NCBI GenBank assembly: GCA_024276195.1
Contig: JAJRXR010000075.1
Span: 20,012-84,011, forward strand
Length of the DNA: 64,000 nucleotides
Reading direction: 5' to 3'
Source of the DNA: Planctomycetota bacterium
Lineage (GTDB): Bacteria; Planctomycetota; Phycisphaerae; Phycisphaerales; UBA1924
Positions 1 through 8,182 of the stretch are shown here, one piece after another. Numbering within the stretch: the first letter of the stretch is position 1; each line of letters opens with the position of its first letter. The position numbers and the translations under genes are program-made. The notes beneath the pieces were generated by a model. The model was not told the origin of the DNA and made no database searches. It worked only from the letters and a program-made list of their open reading frames with translations.

Positions 1-693
1 CGGTTCACGGTCGAGGGCATCGAGGATCAGCTGCGAAACTTTATCGTGTCGGGGTTTTCTGATGTGCTCGGCGAGAGCCGCATCCCGATCCTGGATCTGG
101 CGGCGAACTACGACGAGCTGGGCGAGTTTCTGAGCGAGCGTCTCGGGGCGGAGGTCGGGGCGTACGGGCTGGATCTGACGTCGCTGCTGGTTGAGAACAT
201 CTCGCTGCCGCCGAACGTTGAGGAGGCGCTCGACAAGCGGTCGAGCATGGGGATCATCGGGGATCTCAAGAGCTACATGCAGTTCCAGACCGCCGAGGCG
301 ATCGGGGACGCGGCGACAAACCCGGGCGGGGGGATGGGCGACGCGATGGGCCTGGGCGCCGGGTTCGCGATGGCGAACCAGATGGGCCAGGCGATGAACA
401 TGGGCGGCGCTGGCGCGCCGCCGCCGGTGCCGGGCGCTGCGCAGATCTGGGTCGCGCAGAACGGGCAGAAGACCGGGCCGTTCGGGATGGATCAGATCGC
501 GCAGATGGCGCAGGCGGGGACGATCAAGCCCGACTCGCTGGTCTGGAAAGAGGGCATGGCGGCGTGGGCCAAGGCGATCGAGACGCCCGAGCTGGCGTCG
601 ATCGTGGGGCGGACCCCGCCGCCTTTGCCCGGGCAGGCGGCGCCCCCGCCGGTCCCGGTGACCCCGCCGCCCCCACCCGCTGAGGGCTCTTGA
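1..693 (+). CDS. SPFH-domain protein with C-terminal GYF_2 domain (5' partial)
   Basis: The reading frame is open from the first base, so the gene starts upstream; the GTG at 46 is probably internal. What remains is the end of an SPFH/virion-core-like domain (about residues 1-90), a Gly/Met/Ala-rich linker containing GLGAGFAMANQMG, then a GYF_2 domain of about 50 residues (IWVAQNGQKTGPFGMDQI ... LVWKEGMAAWAKA), and a Pro-rich tail. This order is typical of the COG4260 SPFH proteins, which are thought to scaffold membrane complexes. GYF_2 domains bind proline-rich peptides or mediate protein contacts. The stop TGA overlaps the ATG of the next gene (TGATG), so the two are translationally coupled and probably work together. 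Function beyond the domain level is unknown. Confidence 0.85.
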   Translation, partial: RFTVEGIEDQLRNFIVSGFSDVLGESRIPILDLAANYDELGEFLSERLGAEVGAYGLDLTSLLVENISLPPNVEEALDKRSSMGIIGDLKSYMQFQTAEAIGDAATNPGGGMGDAMGLGAGFAMANQMGQAMNMGGAGAPPPVPGAAQIWVAQNGQKTGPFGMDQIAQMAQAGTIKPDSLVWKEGMAAWAKAIETPELASIVGRTPPPLPGQAAPPPVPVTPPPPPAEGS

Positions 694-1850
694 TGGGCGA
701 GCCCGAGGTCCACGAGGCTTCGGAGATGCCCGAGGCGACGCCGGATCGGGGCGCCGGACGATCGCACGGGGAGCGGCGCTTTCCGTGCTCGAACTGCGGC
801 GCCCAGCTCCGCTTCGCCCCGGGCGCCTTGGCGATGCGCTGCGCCCACTGCGGCGCGCTCAACGAGATCGAGGCCAGCGACGCCGAGATCCAGGAGCTCG
901 ATTACGCGGCCCAGCTTCGCGATCTTGAGTCCAGCGAGGAGCTCGTCGATGAGATCATCAGCGCGTGCGAGTCGTGCGGCGCTCGGATCGAGCTCCCGCC
1001 CAACGTCACCAGCGGCCCCTGCCCGTTCTGCACGCGAACGGTTGTCGCGACCGGGCGCAGCATCAAGCTCATCAAGCCGCGCTCGGTGCTCCCGTTCGCG
1101 ATCGATTCAGGCGGGGCGCGCGAGCGGTTCGCGGCGTGGCTCAAGAAGCTCTGGTTCGCGCCGCGGAACCTGAAAAAGGCCGCGGTCATCGACGGCAAGC
1201 TCAGCGGTGTCTACCTGCCCTACTGGACCTACGACTCGGGCGCGATCACCGATTACACCGGGCAGCGCGGCGTGCACTACTGGGTGACAGAGACCTACAC
1301 CACCATGGTCAACGGCAAGATGCAGGTCCGCACCCGTCAGGTCCGCAAGACCCGCTGGTATCCCGCAGCCGGGCGCGTCAGCGACTGGTTCGACGACCTG
1401 CTCATCCCCGCGAGCACCTCGGTTCAGACCGATCGCCTGCACAAGCTCGAGCCGTGGGATCTTGAGTCGCTGACCGAGTACGCCGATGAATATCTGGCCG
1501 GGTTCCGCAGCGAGAGCTACAGCGTGGGGCTGGGTTCGGGCTTCGAGCAGGCCAAAGCCGCGATGGTCCCGCAGATCCGGGCGACGATCTGCGCCGATAT
1601 CGGAGGCGACGTCCAGCGCGTCGGGACCATGGACACCCGGCACCACTCGATCACATTCAAGCACATCCTGCTGCCCGTCTGGGTCTGCGCGTACCGCTTC
1701 AAGGGCACGCTGTACCAGATATTGATCAACGCGCGCACGGGCGAGGTCATCGGCGAGCGCCCGTGGTCGTGGGCAAAGATATCTCTGAGTGTGCTTGTGG
1801 CGCTGCTGGTGATTACGGCTGTTGTCGCCGCCATTGCCCTGCGGGGATGA
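693..1850 (+). CDS. Double zinc-ribbon, C-terminally membrane-anchored protein
   Basis: This 385-residue protein has two Cys4 zinc ribbons: C32/C35/C50/C53 and C92/C95/C110/C113. A middle domain of about 240 residues is rich in Trp and Tyr (LSGVYLPYWTYDSG, HYWVTETYTTM), and one transmembrane helix lies at about 361-383. The architecture matches bacterial proteins often labelled 'TFIIB-type zinc ribbon' or, misleadingly, 'primosomal protein N'-like'. These are frequently encoded next to SPFH proteins, as here. I chose the ATG at 693, which overlaps the upstream stop, rather than the TTG at 690. The likely role is a membrane-tethered partner of the upstream SPFH protein. No enzymatic motif is visible. 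Confidence 0.8.
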   Translation: MGEPEVHEASEMPEATPDRGAGRSHGERRFPCSNCGAQLRFAPGALAMRCAHCGALNEIEASDAEIQELDYAAQLRDLESSEELVDEIISACESCGARIELPPNVTSGPCPFCTRTVVATGRSIKLIKPRSVLPFAIDSGGARERFAAWLKKLWFAPRNLKKAAVIDGKLSGVYLPYWTYDSGAITDYTGQRGVHYWVTETYTTMVNGKMQVRTRQVRKTRWYPAAGRVSDWFDDLLIPASTSVQTDRLHKLEPWDLESLTEYADEYLAGFRSESYSVGLGSGFEQAKAAMVPQIRATICADIGGDVQRVGTMDTRHHSITFKHILLPVWVCAYRFKGTLYQILINARTGEVIGERPWSWAKISLSVLVALLVITAVVAAIALRG

Positions 1851-1934
1851 GCGAGCACGCCCCTTGCCTGCGCCCCGCCGTCCTGCGATGATCCCGTCTG
1901 CCAGAGCGTGCAAGGCGCTACCAAGGAGAGACCG

Positions 1935-2567
1935 ATGAAGATTCGAACGACGATCGGCGTGTCATTGCTCGCGTGCGCCATCGCGGGCGTCGCCCTCGCC
2001 TCGCGGGCGCAGCCCGAGGCGCAGCGGGGCGATACGCAGCAGCCCGAGATGCGCCCGCCGACGGGCATCGTGACCCCGGCCCACCGCGTCCCGGTGATCG
2101 GTGACTTTGCGCCCATGGCCGGGCACTGGCGGACGGAGGCGCAGGGGCGGGTGTATGAGGAGGTCTGGCTCCCGCCCAGAAACGGGCAGATGACCGGGGC
2201 GATGCGCTCGTTCGACGCCGACGGCAAGCTCCTGCTGCTCGAGCTGCTCACGATCGCAGAGATCGAGGGCGGGGTGGAGTATCGCCTGCGCCACTTCGAT
2301 GCTGAGATGACCCCGTGGGAGAGCGAGGCCGAAAGCCCGCTCATCATGCGGGGCTCACGCTTCGTTGATGGGCGCGTCCTGTTTGACGAGGTCGAGGGCG
2401 CCGACACGCTCGCGGGCGCGATCATCGACCTGGGCACGCCCGACCGGATGTCGTTCGTGCTCTCGTTCAGCAAGGACACGGGCGGCGGCGCGTTCCGCCT
2501 GACGTTCGAGCGCATCGGATCCGAAAAAGCTGCTGACGAAGAGACGCCGGCGACGCCCGAGGATTGA
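1935..2567 (+). CDS. Exported DUF6265-family protein
   Basis: The product is 210 residues with a Sec signal peptide (MKIRTTIGVSLLACAIAGVALA) followed by a lipocalin-like DUF6265 domain. The start of that domain is marked by MAGHWRTEAQG...EEVWLPPRNGQMTGAMR, which is characteristic of the family. The function of DUF6265 is unknown; related small beta-barrel domains bind hydrophobic ligands. The ATG at 1935 is preceded by a strong Shine-Dalgarno sequence (AAGGAGAG, 1923-1930), which decides the start over the in-frame GTG at 1908. The gene lies about 85 bases after the zinc-ribbon gene and converges with the next gene. Confidence 0.8.
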   Translation: MKIRTTIGVSLLACAIAGVALASRAQPEAQRGDTQQPEMRPPTGIVTPAHRVPVIGDFAPMAGHWRTEAQGRVYEEVWLPPRNGQMTGAMRSFDADGKLLLLELLTIAEIEGGVEYRLRHFDAEMTPWESEAESPLIMRGSRFVDGRVLFDEVEGADTLAGAIIDLGTPDRMSFVLSFSKDTGGGAFRLTFERIGSEKAADEETPATPED

Positions 2568-2581
2568 CCGGGCCGTCTTCG

Positions 2582-3907
2582 TCAGCCGTCGTTTGTGCGG
2601 GCGAGTTCGTCGCGGACGAGCTGTTCAACACGCTCGATGACCTGCTCGGGGGTGTCGCTTCCCTTGGCGGGGGTTTCGGTCGCGACGACGCCGCCCTGGG
2701 CGTCGAGGATGAAGATGGTCGGGTAGACGCGGACCCGGAAGCTGCGGGCCATCGCGTCGGCATCGACGAGCAGGCGCTGGCGGTAGGCGTTGGAGTTGAT
2801 CATTGCCTTGGCCTTGCCCGGGTCCGAGCGCACGACCGGCGCCAGGACATCCACCGCCTCGCCCGCGAACGTCTCGGCGAGCCCGGAGATCAGCGGCGCA
2901 TAATCCCGGCTCGGGACGCTCCACGTTCCCCAGAAAAAGATCACGCTGATCCGCCCCTGCTGCGTCTCGTTCGAGACCGTTTCGCCCGAGGCGTCCTCGA
3001 CGCTGAAGCTCGCGGCCCTGGCCCGTGAGGGGGGCCTGGGCGTGGCTTTCACGTTCTCGCCGCGGCGCACGCCGGCGCCCTTTACGCCGGTCCGGACCGG
3101 CCCGGTCGCGGTGCGGGGCTCGATCTTCTTGTATCCGTCGGGGATGTTGACCTCGAGGTCTTCGGGCGCGATCTCCGCGTCGATGCGCATGTCCTCAAGC
3201 GTGAGGATCAGGCTGATGGCGATGATGTCGGCGTCGGTGATGCGTTCGATGCGCCGGGGCAGGTTGTCCTCGACGCCCAGGAACCACTTCGCCTTGTTGG
3301 CTCTGGCCTGCCCCCGGGATGTGGCGCTCTGCTGGTCTTTGGCGTAGGTGATGAGCACGACGTCGCACTCGACGCCGCCGATGGTTTCGCGGTTTTGCAG
3401 CTCGACCGAAACCGCGTCGAGCTCGCGTGCGAGCGGGTCGGCGCCGAGCAGCTCGTCGAGGTTCATCTGCTGGCGCATCGAGAGCCCGACGCCCCTGGCC
3501 CGGGCGCGGGAGTTGGTGTTGACGCTCTTGGAGCGGTGCTCGACCCAGGTCACGGTGTCGCCCCGGGTCGCGGCGTCGAAGGTGTACTCCTCGCCGTCGC
3601 CCCGGTCCTTGCCGGCGCCGACGATCCGCGTCGCCCACACCCGCTCGCCATCTTCGTTCTCGACCCTCTGGGCGCGGAAGACCCCCTCGCCCGAGGGCAT
3701 GAACTGCATGAAGTTTTTGCTGCCCCCGCCGGCCAGGGTCATCCGCGCGGTGAGGGATTCGACCTGCTCGATCGCGCGGGAAGCCTGCTCGATGATGGCG
3801 CGTCCGTCGGGCGCCGCCTGGGCAAGCGCCCGGGGCGAAAGCACGGCGAGGACCGCCGCCAACACCAAGGCGCGGATCGCGCCGATCGAAATGCTCGTGG
3901 TCTGCAC
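2582..3907 (-). CDS. LolA-fold (DUF2092-like) protein fused to a cysteine-less TlpA-like thioredoxin domain
   Basis: This 441-residue exported protein starts at a GTG (3907) with a strong GGAGGAG eight bases upstream, then a signal peptide (ALVLAAVLAVLSPRALA). Residues about 30-265 resemble DUF2092/LolA-fold proteins, which handle lipids or lipoproteins in the periplasm. A basic linker leads to a thioredoxin-like domain (about 300-435) of the TlpA type. It keeps the cis-proline motif (RVYPTIFIL, P396), but the active site, normally WCxxC, reads W329-S-V-P-S333, so both redox cysteines are serine. The domain therefore cannot act as a thiol oxidoreductase and is more likely a binding module. 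It lies 99 bases downstream of trpC on the same strand. Confidence 0.82.
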   Translation of the reverse strand: MQTTSISIGAIRALVLAAVLAVLSPRALAQAAPDGRAIIEQASRAIEQVESLTARMTLAGGGSKNFMQFMPSGEGVFRAQRVENEDGERVWATRIVGAGKDRGDGEEYTFDAATRGDTVTWVEHRSKSVNTNSRARARGVGLSMRQQMNLDELLGADPLARELDAVSVELQNRETIGGVECDVVLITYAKDQQSATSRGQARANKAKWFLGVEDNLPRRIERITDADIIAISLILTLEDMRIDAEIAPEDLEVNIPDGYKKIEPRTATGPVRTGVKGAGVRRGENVKATPRPPSRARAASFSVEDASGETVSNETQQGRISVIFFWGTWSVPSRDYAPLISGLAETFAGEAVDVLAPVVRSDPGKAKAMINSNAYRQRLLVDADAMARSFRVRVYPTIFILDAQGGVVATETPAKGSDTPEQVIERVEQLVRDELARTNDG

Positions 3908-4006
3908 GGGGGGTCTCCTCCAAACGGGTCGCGGGGGGTCCACGCTTGTACTGGTTCAGGCGGGGCGATGTTCCAGCGAGTTCCAACGATGTTCCAGCGA
4001 TTCTCT

Positions 4007-4834
4007 CTAGGACCGCCCGAGCATGGCTTCGAGTGCCCGTCCCGGGTGTTCGGCACGCATCAGGTGTTCGCCCACGAGAACGATCTTGACGCCCGCCCTT
4101 CGCAGGCGGGTCAGGTCGTCCTTGGTCCGGATGCCGGACTCGGAGACGAGCACGGAGGTGTCGTCCACCAGGTCCACGAGGCGCAGGGTGTGGTTCAGAT
4201 CGGTGGTCATGGCGCTCAGATCGCGGTTGTTGATCCCCAGGAGCCCGTAGCCGGGGTGGGGGAACCCGACGTGGGGGCGGACGCGCAGGAGGTTCTCGAT
4301 GGAGTGGACCTCGAGCAGGGCGGTCATCTGGAGCTGCTGGCTGAGGATGAGCAGGTCCACGATCTGGCTCTCGGTGAGGCACTCGGCGATGAGCAGGACG
4401 GCGTCGGCGCCCGCCGCCCGGGCCTCCCAGAGCTGCCAGGGGTCGATGACGAAGTCCTTGCGCAAGACCGGCAGGGGGACGACGCTCTTGATGCGCTGAA
4501 TATACTCGAGGCGTCCAGCGAAGAATCTTTCGTCCGTGAGGCACGAGATGGCCGATGCGCCGGCGTTGAGGTAGGCCCGCGCAATGATTTCAGGCGAAAA
4601 CCCATCATCTTCGTATTCGGGGCGGATCCAGCCGGCGGACGGGCTGCGCCGCTTGATCTCCGCGATCACCGCTGTCAGCCCGGCGTCGCTCATCCGGCGC
4701 AAGGCCCCAAAGAAGTTCCGAGGCGGCTCCGCCTGCGCGACCCGGGCCTCGAGCTCGCCCATCGAGACCCCCGCCTTGGCCCGCGCGACCTCCTCGCGCT
4801 TGTGCGCGATGATCGCTGCGAGCGTCTCGGGCAT
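4007..4834 (-). CDS. trpC: Indole-3-glycerol phosphate synthase
   Basis: TrpC converts CdRP to indole-3-glycerol phosphate in tryptophan synthesis, in the cytoplasm. The (beta/alpha)8 barrel shows every active-site strand: IAEIKRRSPSAG, LRKDFVID, ALLEVHS, LGINNRDL, VSESGI and VLVGEHLM. I chose the ATG at 4834 (MPETLAAIIAHKREEV), which gives 275 residues and aligns with the usual family N-terminus. ATGs at 4873 and 4882 would add 13-16 residues and overlap the start of the divergent CPBP gene (4872). No other trp biosynthesis gene is in the window, so trpC stands alone; trpS is nearby but concerns tRNA charging. Just downstream of the stop, a 14-base sequence (TCGCTGGAACATCG) occurs twice. Confidence 0.95.
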   Translation of the reverse strand: MPETLAAIIAHKREEVARAKAGVSMGELEARVAQAEPPRNFFGALRRMSDAGLTAVIAEIKRRSPSAGWIRPEYEDDGFSPEIIARAYLNAGASAISCLTDERFFAGRLEYIQRIKSVVPLPVLRKDFVIDPWQLWEARAAGADAVLLIAECLTESQIVDLLILSQQLQMTALLEVHSIENLLRVRPHVGFPHPGYGLLGINNRDLSAMTTDLNHTLRLVDLVDDTSVLVSESGIRTKDDLTRLRRAGVKIVLVGEHLMRAEHPGRALEAMLGRS

Positions 4835-4871
4835 CTCGGGGCGGGTCGGCTGGCTCTCGGGGTCGGGGGGC

Positions 4872-5945
4872 ATGGCGTTCATTGTTGCGCTGGTTCTGCT
4901 GGCTGTCGCCCCGCAGGCCCTGGCCCAGGGAGATACAGCCGACCGGACCGTCGGCGAGGTCATGCAGGACATCGACCAATGGAAGATCCCGCTCCTGGGG
5001 ATTGGGACATTGCTCGTGCTGGCCATCCTCGTCGCGGGGGGGCTGCTCAGGCCGGGCGGGTTCGAGAAGGCGGGGCTGCGCAATATTGACCCCCTGCCCT
5101 GGGGTGTGTGGCTGTTCGCCGCCCTGGTCGTCCTGCTCGCCCAGTCCTCGGCCCACGGCGTTCTCGCGGGCACGGGCGCGCTCGACAAGCTCGGGGGCGA
5201 GGGCGGGCTCAGCGATGAGCAGACGGCGATCGTGCTCAGCCTGGGCGGGTACTTCTTCGGCGCGATAGCGGGTTTCGGGATGCTGTACATCCTGCACAAG
5301 TCCGCGCCCGAGGGGGGGCTGCGCGTCTCGCCGGTCGATCTGCCGCTCGGGCTCGGGTGCTTTGTTCTGGCGTACCCGCTGGTGCAGCTCGCGTCGATCG
5401 GGGCCGTGGCGATCTACAAGTCGTTCCAGGACGGGCAGAGCCCGGACCCGATCGCCCACGACGTGCTCCAGCGGATCAACGAGCAGTTCGCGACCAACAC
5501 GCAGGACATGTGGACGTGGCTGACAATCGGGGCGGCGGTGATCGGGGCGCCGATCGTCGAGGAGCTGATCTACCGGATCTTCATCCAGTCGGGCCTGCTC
5601 AAGCTGCTCAAGAGCCCGTGGGTCTCGATCATCACAACCGCGTTGATCTTCACGGCCATGCACCGCGCCAGCGCGGGCGACAGCGTCCCCGTCCCCTGGC
5701 ACGCGCTCATCCCGCTGCTGGCGCTGGGCATCACGATGGGCGTGGCGTACGAGCGCACGCGGCGCGTCGGCGTGCCCATCGCGATGCACATGTGCTTCAA
5801 CGCGCTCATGGTGACGCTGACGATTCTCGCCTCGGACGCGCCGCGCACGACCGAGCAGGCGCCAGAGCGCACCGGCGACCGCGCGAGCGAGCGGGCGCCC
5901 GAGGCCCAGGACCCCGACCCGAGGTATATGGAGACGGTCCCCTGA
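4872..5945 (+). CDS. CPBP (CAAX protease / bacteriocin-processing) family membrane protease
   Basis: The 357-residue polytopic membrane protein has an N-terminal signal sequence (MAFIVALVLLAVAPQALAQG) and about seven further hydrophobic segments. The C-terminal half contains the three motifs of the CPBP/Abi glutamic-type metal-dependent intramembrane proteases: EELIYR, FTAMH and HMCFN. Members cleave membrane or prenylated substrates; the substrate here is unknown. The ATG at 4872 lies immediately next to the alternative trpC start on the other strand, so the two genes are transcribed divergently from a very tight region. A large palindromic repeat begins 7 bases after the stop. Confidence 0.9.
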   Translation: MAFIVALVLLAVAPQALAQGDTADRTVGEVMQDIDQWKIPLLGIGTLLVLAILVAGGLLRPGGFEKAGLRNIDPLPWGVWLFAALVVLLAQSSAHGVLAGTGALDKLGGEGGLSDEQTAIVLSLGGYFFGAIAGFGMLYILHKSAPEGGLRVSPVDLPLGLGCFVLAYPLVQLASIGAVAIYKSFQDGQSPDPIAHDVLQRINEQFATNTQDMWTWLTIGAAVIGAPIVEELIYRIFIQSGLLKLLKSPWVSIITTALIFTAMHRASAGDSVPVPWHALIPLLALGITMGVAYERTRRVGVPIAMHMCFNALMVTLTILASDAPRTTEQAPERTGDRASERAPEAQDPDPRYMETVP

Positions 5946-5952
5946 GCGTCGT

Positions 5953-6037
5953 CTTGAAGCCCTAAGCGTCAGCGCCGGGTTGGCCTTGCGAACCGCCATG
6001 GGCGCTCGAACCCGGCGCTGACGCTTTGGGCTTCAAG
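5953..6037. repeat. Palindromic repeat, family A (full copy)
   Basis: Two 29-base arms (5953-5981 and 6009-6037) are inverted complements with a single mismatch, around a 27-base centre. The core is AAGCGTCAGCGCCGGGTT. The same core occurs as a half copy at 18656-18685 and as a nearly identical 84-base full palindrome inside rsgA at 52517-52600. It fills the gap between the CPBP protease and trpS. There is no T-run, so it looks like a REP/MITE-type element rather than a simple terminator. Confidence 0.9.
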
Positions 6038-6081
6038 AGAGAGCGATCGCACGCGGCGCCCCCCTCCCTAGCATTGCCCCC

Positions 6082-7152
6082 ATGACTGCCCAGAAACCAC
6101 GCATCCTGACCGGCGACACCCCCACGGGGCGCCTCCACCTCGGGCACTGGGTCGGCTCGGTCGAGAACCGCGTCGCCCTGCAGGACGAGTACGACTGCTA
6201 CTTCCTGATCGCGAACATGCACGCCTTCACGACCCGGGCCGACAAGCCGGGCGAGATTCGCGAGTCCACGATCGAGATCGTCAAGGACTGGCTCGCGTGC
6301 GGCATCGACCCGGAGCGCGCCAGCGTCGTCCTCCAGAGCGAGATCCCCGCGATTGTCGAGCTGAGCTGGTACTTCGCGATGCTCATCCCGTTCAACCGCG
6401 TGATGCGCAACCCGACGCTCAAGACCGAGATCGAGGCCAAGGGCCTGGGCGATCATTACAGCTTCGGGTTCCCGCTGTACGCCGTGGGGCAGTGTGCCGA
6501 CATTCTTGTGTTCCGCCCCGAGCTGGTGCCGGTGGGCGAAGACCAGGTCGCGCACATCGAGATGACCCGCGAGGTGGCGCGCCGGTTCAACCAGGTCTAC
6601 TGCGACGTCGATCCGCAGACCGAGGACGCGGACTACGTCAACGCGGGCGGGCTCTTTCCCATCCCCGCGGCCAAGGTCGGGCGCATCGCCCGCCTGCCCG
6701 GGACCGACGGCGTCAACAAGATGTCCAAAAGCCTCAACAACGCCATCTCCCTCACCGACTCGCCCAAGCAGGTCAAAAAGAAGGTGGGACAGATCTACAC
6801 CGGGCGCCAGTCGATGGACGAACCGGGCGACATCACCAACTCGCTTTTCCAGTACGTCCGCGCGTTCATCAAGGACGAGGGACGCATAAAGGAGCTGGAA
6901 GATGCGTATTCCAAGGGCGACAACATCGGTGACGGGCACGTCAAGGTTGAGGTTGCGTCTGCCATCAGCGAGCTGCTGGCGCCGATCCAGGAGCGCCGGG
7001 CCAGGTACGAGGCGCCGGGCGGGGATGAGCTGATCGTCGAGGTCATCCGCGAGGGGATCAAGAAGGCGACGCCGATGGCCGAGGAGACGCTCGAGCTGGC
7101 CAAGAGCGCGATGAAGCTGGACTTTGCGCGCCGGTCGATCTCGTTTACCTGA
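6082..7152 (+). CDS. trpS: Tryptophanyl-tRNA synthetase
   Basis: This class I aminoacyl-tRNA synthetase of 356 residues charges tRNA-Trp in the cytoplasm. The HIGH-type motif is H19-L-G-H22 within TGRLHLGHWVGS. The KMSKS motif is at 213-217 (VNKMSKSLNNAIS). The VGEDQVAHIEMTRE segment is typical of bacterial TrpRS. The length fits the family. The ATG start lies 44 bases after the family A palindrome; no T-box-like leader is visible, so any control is probably by the promoter. Confidence 0.96.
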   Translation: MTAQKPRILTGDTPTGRLHLGHWVGSVENRVALQDEYDCYFLIANMHAFTTRADKPGEIRESTIEIVKDWLACGIDPERASVVLQSEIPAIVELSWYFAMLIPFNRVMRNPTLKTEIEAKGLGDHYSFGFPLYAVGQCADILVFRPELVPVGEDQVAHIEMTREVARRFNQVYCDVDPQTEDADYVNAGGLFPIPAAKVGRIARLPGTDGVNKMSKSLNNAISLTDSPKQVKKKVGQIYTGRQSMDEPGDITNSLFQYVRAFIKDEGRIKELEDAYSKGDNIGDGHVKVEVASAISELLAPIQERRARYEAPGGDELIVEVIREGIKKATPMAEETLELAKSAMKLDFARRSISFT

Positions 7153-7235
7153 CATCGAGAAGGACCCCGCGCCCCGGGTCGGGGGCGGGGGGGCTGTGCG
7201 CGCCGCGAGAAACCCATCGCGCGGCGCGGGGATGG

Positions 7236-7706
7236 TCAGCCATCGAGCGCGTGACGCACGGCGCCGTTGACCTGCATCAACGCCCGGTTCCTCATCATGC
7301 GGATGGCCATGCGTCCGCCGTGGGCCGCGCGGTGGACCCTGCGGATCAGGGCGGGGGGCGCCTCGATCGATTCGAGCTCTTCGATGCAGCGCCTGGCGAT
7401 CCGGGTGACGTCCTGCATCGCGTCGCTGGCGCGCCGGTTGATCGCGTCCTTGCCCTCTTGCCCGGCGTGGATGATGGCCGCGTCGGGCGCGCCCGCGTCG
7501 TCGAGCTCGCGGATGACTCCGATGGTTCTGGTGCGAACCGTGCGGATCTGCTCGCTTGCCCGCTCGACGCGATCGCCGATGCGTTCGATGCACGCCTGGG
7601 CGATCTCGCCCGCGTCGCTGGCCTGCGCCGGGGTGCCGACCATCAGACCAAGCAGCACCGCACCCAGGGGCGCGAGCGCACGACCACGAAACGAAAGACT
7701 CATCAT
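7236..7706 (-). CDS. Exported hypothetical helical protein
   Basis: The product is 156 residues. A signal peptide (ALAPLGAVLLGLMVGTPAQA) precedes a mature part that is predicted mostly helical, rich in Arg, Ala and Ile (IAQACIERIGDRVERASEQI). Two Cys residues (in AQACIER and RRCIEEL) could form a disulfide in the periplasm. The ATG at 7706 has a good Shine-Dalgarno sequence (TTTGGAGGG at 7712-7720). I do not recognise a family. It converges with trpS, 83 bases away. Confidence 0.7.
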   Translation of the reverse strand: MMSLSFRGRALAPLGAVLLGLMVGTPAQASDAGEIAQACIERIGDRVERASEQIRTVRTRTIGVIRELDDAGAPDAAIIHAGQEGKDAINRRASDAMQDVTRIARRCIEELESIEAPPALIRRVHRAAHGGRMAIRMMRNRALMQVNGAVRHALDG

Positions 7707-7804
7707 GATGACCCTCCAAACAGTAGAGAACACGCCTGCGCAGACCGGCCGCCTCCAAGGCGGGGGCGCGCGGGCTCGGGACCGGACTCATCTGGTGTCA
7801 ACGC

Positions 7805-7855
7805 GCCCGCCGATCGCTCGGCGGGCTGGGTCTCTCGACGGCGCCCTCGGGCGCC
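7805..7855. repeat. Two adjacent short hairpins
   Basis: GCCCGCCGA/TCGGCGGGC (7805-7826, loop 4) is followed by GGCGCCC/GGGCGCC (7840-7855, loop 2). They sit in the 265-base gap between two divergent genes (7706 minus, 7972 plus). Because neither gene ends here and no T-run follows, they are not obvious terminators; they may be repeat-derived or affect the leader RNA. Nothing else is visible in the gap. Confidence 0.5.
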
Positions 7856-7971
7856 GCCGGCGCGTCAGAGCCTCAACGCAGGGGAGTGCGCCTCATTGCA
7901 GAAAATTGGCGACAATTCGCAACCAACCCGCTGCCCCGGCGCGTACGCCCGCTCCGGCGCTACCCTTGCCC

Positions 7972-8175
7972 ATGACCTTCTGGATCGTCATGGGCCTGAT
8001 TCTCGCGGTCGGAGCCGGGCTCGGCACGCTCATCTGGTGGCGCGTCGGCGACCAGTGGGCCGACGCCGAGCACAAAAAGTTCGCGCCCAAACGCGACCGC
8101 ATGCACGGCGCAGACCCGACCGTGATCCGAGGTTTCAATACCGACAACGACGACACCACCCCACCCTCCCCCTGA
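7972..8175 (+). CDS. Small single-pass membrane protein
   Basis: This 67-residue protein has one N-terminal transmembrane helix (MTFWIVMGLILAVGAGLGTLIWW) followed by a charged, soluble tail ending in Pro/Ser. It ends 7 bases before the GTG of truA, and the frame is read with clean codon use, which supports a real gene translated together with truA. No known family is recognised. The ATG lies within a much longer open frame on the same strand, whose upstream part looks non-coding. Confidence 0.6.
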   Translation: MTFWIVMGLILAVGAGLGTLIWWRVGDQWADAEHKKFAPKRDRMHGADPTVIRGFNTDNDDTTPPSP

Positions 8176-8182
8176 GCTGCGC

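Noticed and set aside
3395-5089. 564-codon open frame on the plus strand
   Set aside because: Antisense to trpC and the LolA/thioredoxin gene; composition is not protein-like.
6038-6081. T-box or attenuator before trpS
   Set aside because: No T-box consensus, specifier stem or terminator with T-run is visible; the upstream structure is the family A repeat.
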